From NCBI RefSeq assembly GCF_002005305.1, contig NZ_CP014782.1, positions 2,356,001 to 2,420,000 on the forward strand: a DNA stretch of 64,000 nucleotides, given 5' to 3'. Shown here piece after piece: positions 62,008-64,000 of this stretch (position 1 is the stretch's first letter; every line of letters begins with the position of its first letter). The notes below the pieces were generated by a model. That model was not told where the DNA came from, ran no database searches, and saw nothing but the letters and a program-made list of their open reading frames with translations. The position numbers and the translations under genes are program-made. The stretch is from Shewanella psychrophila (GTDB taxonomy: Bacteria > Pseudomonadota > Gammaproteobacteria > Enterobacterales > Shewanellaceae).

Positions 62008-62841
62008 TTAAAATACAACGGTTTTATTTCCATAAACGATTACTTCTTCATGTAATACCAGCTGAAGTGCCTTACTTAATACACTTTTTTCGACATCTCG
62101 TCCATTTTTCGCTAGGTCTTCTGCACTAAAACTATGATCTACAGAAATAACATTTTGATTGATGATCGGGCCTTCGTCTAAACAATTATTCACGAAGTGT
62201 GCAGTGGCACCAATGATTTTAACTCCTCTCTCCCAGGCCTGACGATAAGGTGAAGCACCGATAAATGCCGGTAAAAACGAATGATGAATATTGATGATAC
62301 GATTGGGATAGCTCTCTACAAATTCCGGCGTCAAGATCCGCATAAATTTGGCGAGCACGACATAATCGGGTTTATAGCCCTCTATCACCTCATTCATCTT
62401 CTTCTCATGCTCAAGACGAGTGATATCTTGATGGGAAATAAAATGAAAAGGTATATCAAACTTATCGGCCAATGGTTTAAGTATCTCATAATTTCCAACT
62501 ATCGCAGCAATCTCAACATCGAGCCCACCATAATAGGCCTTCATCAAGATATCACCGAGACAATGTGCCTCTTTGGTCACCATGATCACAATCCGCTTCT
62601 TACCCGAACTAACTAACTTTACGTGGCTCGCATGAGGGAGAACTTCATCCAAATCAGACAAAATTAATGAGTCATCAAACACACCTTCAAGCTCAGTTCT
62701 CATATAGAAGCGCCCTTGAGCGTTATCTACAAACTCACTGTTTTTTATGATATTAAGTTGATGCTTAAAACATACACCCGTTATCTTAGCGATAAGCCCC
62801 TGCGCATCGGCACAGTCTGTTATCAACACTTTCCTTTCCAT
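62008..62841 (-). CDS. purU: Formyltetrahydrofolate deformylase
   Basis: Hydrolyses 10-formyl-THF to THF and formate, balancing one-carbon pools. An N-terminal ACT domain (CADAQGLIAKITG) precedes the formyltransferase domain with NIHHSFLPAFIGASPYRQAW (catalytic Asn/His) and GATAHFVNNCLDEGPII (Asp). 277 residues, normal. AAAGGGG precedes the ATG. Confidence 0.96.
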   Translation of the reverse strand: MERKVLITDCADAQGLIAKITGVCFKHQLNIIKNSEFVDNAQGRFYMRTELEGVFDDSLILSDLDEVLPHASHVKLVSSGKKRIVIMVTKEAHCLGDILMKAYYGGLDVEIAAIVGNYEILKPLADKFDIPFHFISHQDITRLEHEKKMNEVIEGYKPDYVVLAKFMRILTPEFVESYPNRIINIHHSFLPAFIGASPYRQAWERGVKIIGATAHFVNNCLDEGPIINQNVISVDHSFSAEDLAKNGRDVEKSVLSKALQLVLHEEVIVYGNKTVVF

Positions 62842-62910
62842 CGTTACCCCTTTAATTCGTAATGCTAATGCATAAATCTAAAGTTAAATTTCAAAATATG
62901 ATCGTGGGGC

Positions 62911-64000
62911 TCATGAGCGAGTATCAATATATCGCTGTAATAACCGACGTAAACTTTCGGCTTTAGTGCCATAAACGACTTGTATTCCGTTGCCAACCAC
63001 CACAACTCCCTTCGCACCAAGCTGCTCTAACCTGAGTTTATCGACTAATTCCGGTTTTTTTACACTGATCCTGAGCCGAGTCAGACATGCATTCAAGTCT
63101 AAGATGTTATCGGCACCACCTAGCGCATTAATTATGGTTCTAAGGCTGGCTTTAGGTTGCTCCTCTTCTTCCATTCGTCCAGGGGTCTTAAGGTTGAAAA
63201 GTAAAATAGAGCCCCGAAAAACTAAGTAATAAATTAATGCTGTTATGGGACCTAAAATCAGAAACCATTCACTATTTTTTGCATTGTTAAATAAGAGGGT
63301 AAAATCCACTAACCCATGTGAAAATACTAGACTGTGATGAATATCCAACGAGATGCAGACAGCATATGCCAGCCCGGTCATTAGCGCATGCAATAAAAAC
63401 AGTATGGGAGCGACAAACATAAAAGCAAACTCTATGGGTTCTGTCACCCCTGTTAACCAGCTGGCAGAAGCGGCTGAGATCATTATGCCTGCAACCCTAT
63501 TTCTCTGCTCCTTGTCGGCACATCGCCAAATAGCAATTGCAGCGGCAGGAAGCCCCCACATCTTAATCAGATAGCCTCCGGCTAAATTACCGGCTAGAGG
63601 ATCGCCAGCAAGGTATCTGGCAACCTCCCCTCTGATCACCTCACCCTCTTTCACAAACTGTCCCATTTCCAAATAAAAAGGAGCATTCCATATATGATGG
63701 AGACCCAATGGGATGAGTAAACGCTCCACTGTTCCATAAAGCGCAAATGCTTGGGCAGGCTTTTGATAAACTACCCAATCAGAAAAACGCTCTATTTGCA
63801 GTGATAAACTAGGCCAGATATGAATGAGCAGATAGGAGAGTGCAATACACAAAGGGATCATCAATAGGGGGGCGCTTCGCCTTCCCTCAAAGAAAGAAAA
63901 TACAGCAGGAAGGCGCACTTTTTCACTTTGCTTAACTGCCAGACAAGTTACAGCCCCAACTAACATGCCACCAGCAATACCAGTGTCTATGGTGTTAACT
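62911..64000 (-). CDS. PTS glucose-type IICB component (5' end outside window)
   Basis: Membrane sugar permease with phosphotransfer domain of the glucose/N-acetylglucosamine group, closest in memory to PtsG. The IIC part shows LGLHHIWNAPF, YLAGDPLAGNLAGGYL, GLPAAAIAIW and TGVTEPIEFAFMF; the IIB domain has LNACLTRLR with the phosphorylated Cys, and the linker LKTPGR. The frame runs off the window end, leaving the N-terminal helices unseen. No IIA domain is fused at the C terminus, so a separate Crr protein would be needed. Confidence 0.9.
   Translation of the reverse strand, partial: VNTIDTGIAGGMLVGAVTCLAVKQSEKVRLPAVFSFFEGRRSAPLLMIPLCIALSYLLIHIWPSLSLQIERFSDWVVYQKPAQAFALYGTVERLLIPLGLHHIWNAPFYLEMGQFVKEGEVIRGEVARYLAGDPLAGNLAGGYLIKMWGLPAAAIAIWRCADKEQRNRVAGIMISAASASWLTGVTEPIEFAFMFVAPILFLLHALMTGLAYAVCISLDIHHSLVFSHGLVDFTLLFNNAKNSEWFLILGPITALIYYLVFRGSILLFNLKTPGRMEEEEQPKASLRTIINALGGADNILDLNACLTRLRISVKKPELVDKLRLEQLGAKGVVVVGNGIQVVYGTKAESLRRLLQRYIDTRS

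Overview
The window looks like a chromosomal segment of a marine gammaproteobacterium, most likely Shewanella. Evidence: a leucine-degradation (liu) cluster ending in a two-subunit CoA-transferase, an MshA-type pilin, a lysine-riboswitch-controlled NhaC-type transporter, DUF3718 secreted proteins, and gene orders (rcsF-trmO-proS; dapD-glnD-map / rpsB-tsf-pyrH-frr-uppS-cdsA-dxr-rseP-bamA-skp-lpxD-fabZ-lpxA-lpxB-rnhB-dnaE) known from this group. The species cannot be decided from the sequence alone.

Layout. 1-2.4 kb: end of the liu operon (HMG-CoA lyase, then CoA-transferase subunits A and B), closed by a strong terminator. 2.5-6 kb: a lipoprotein built from alternating 96/94-residue modules, followed by an orphan type IV prepilin. 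6-10 kb: TlpA-like thioredoxin, a small membrane protein, thymidine kinase, and an NhaC-family transporter under a lysine riboswitch. 10-12.5 kb: etfBA with upstream LiuR-like and PsrA-like boxes, then hns. 12.6-17.1 kb: two translationally coupled periplasmic amidohydrolase-like proteins. 17.2-22 kb: rcsF, trmO, a hexapeptide acyltransferase, a methyltransferase and proS. 22-26.5 kb: an apparently intact D-glutamate catabolic set (LysR regulator, DgcN-type, DgcA-type) flanked by two decayed genes, an N-acyl-D-amino-acid deacylase remnant and a CapA-type remnant. 26.6-33.6 kb: patatin phospholipase, SGNH hydrolase, DUF885 protein, CPA2 antiporter, diguanylate cyclase.

33.6-53.4 kb is the conserved minus-strand block of translation, lipid A, isoprenoid, phospholipid and outer-membrane assembly genes (rpsB to tilS). 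It is read away from map-glnD-dapD, which lie on the plus strand at 53.8-58.3 kb. The block links ribosome recycling and nucleotide supply to envelope growth: undecaprenyl-PP and CDP-diacylglycerol synthesis, RseP stress signalling, BamA/Skp porin assembly and the lipid A pathway.

58.3-62 kb is the plastic part. An IS5-family (IS903-like) element with a perfect 9-bp target duplication lies between dapD and what appears to be its terminator. An IS256-family element lies in a tandem array of small secreted DUF3718 genes, where it fused a truncated copy to the tail of another. The window ends with purU and the 3' part of a PtsG-like glucose PTS IICB gene.

Most noteworthy: the 570-bp supermodule repeats of the lipoprotein, the decayed genes around the D-glutamate cluster with a candidate operator, the triple TACA element upstream of both DUF3718 genes, and the IS-associated deletion in that array.
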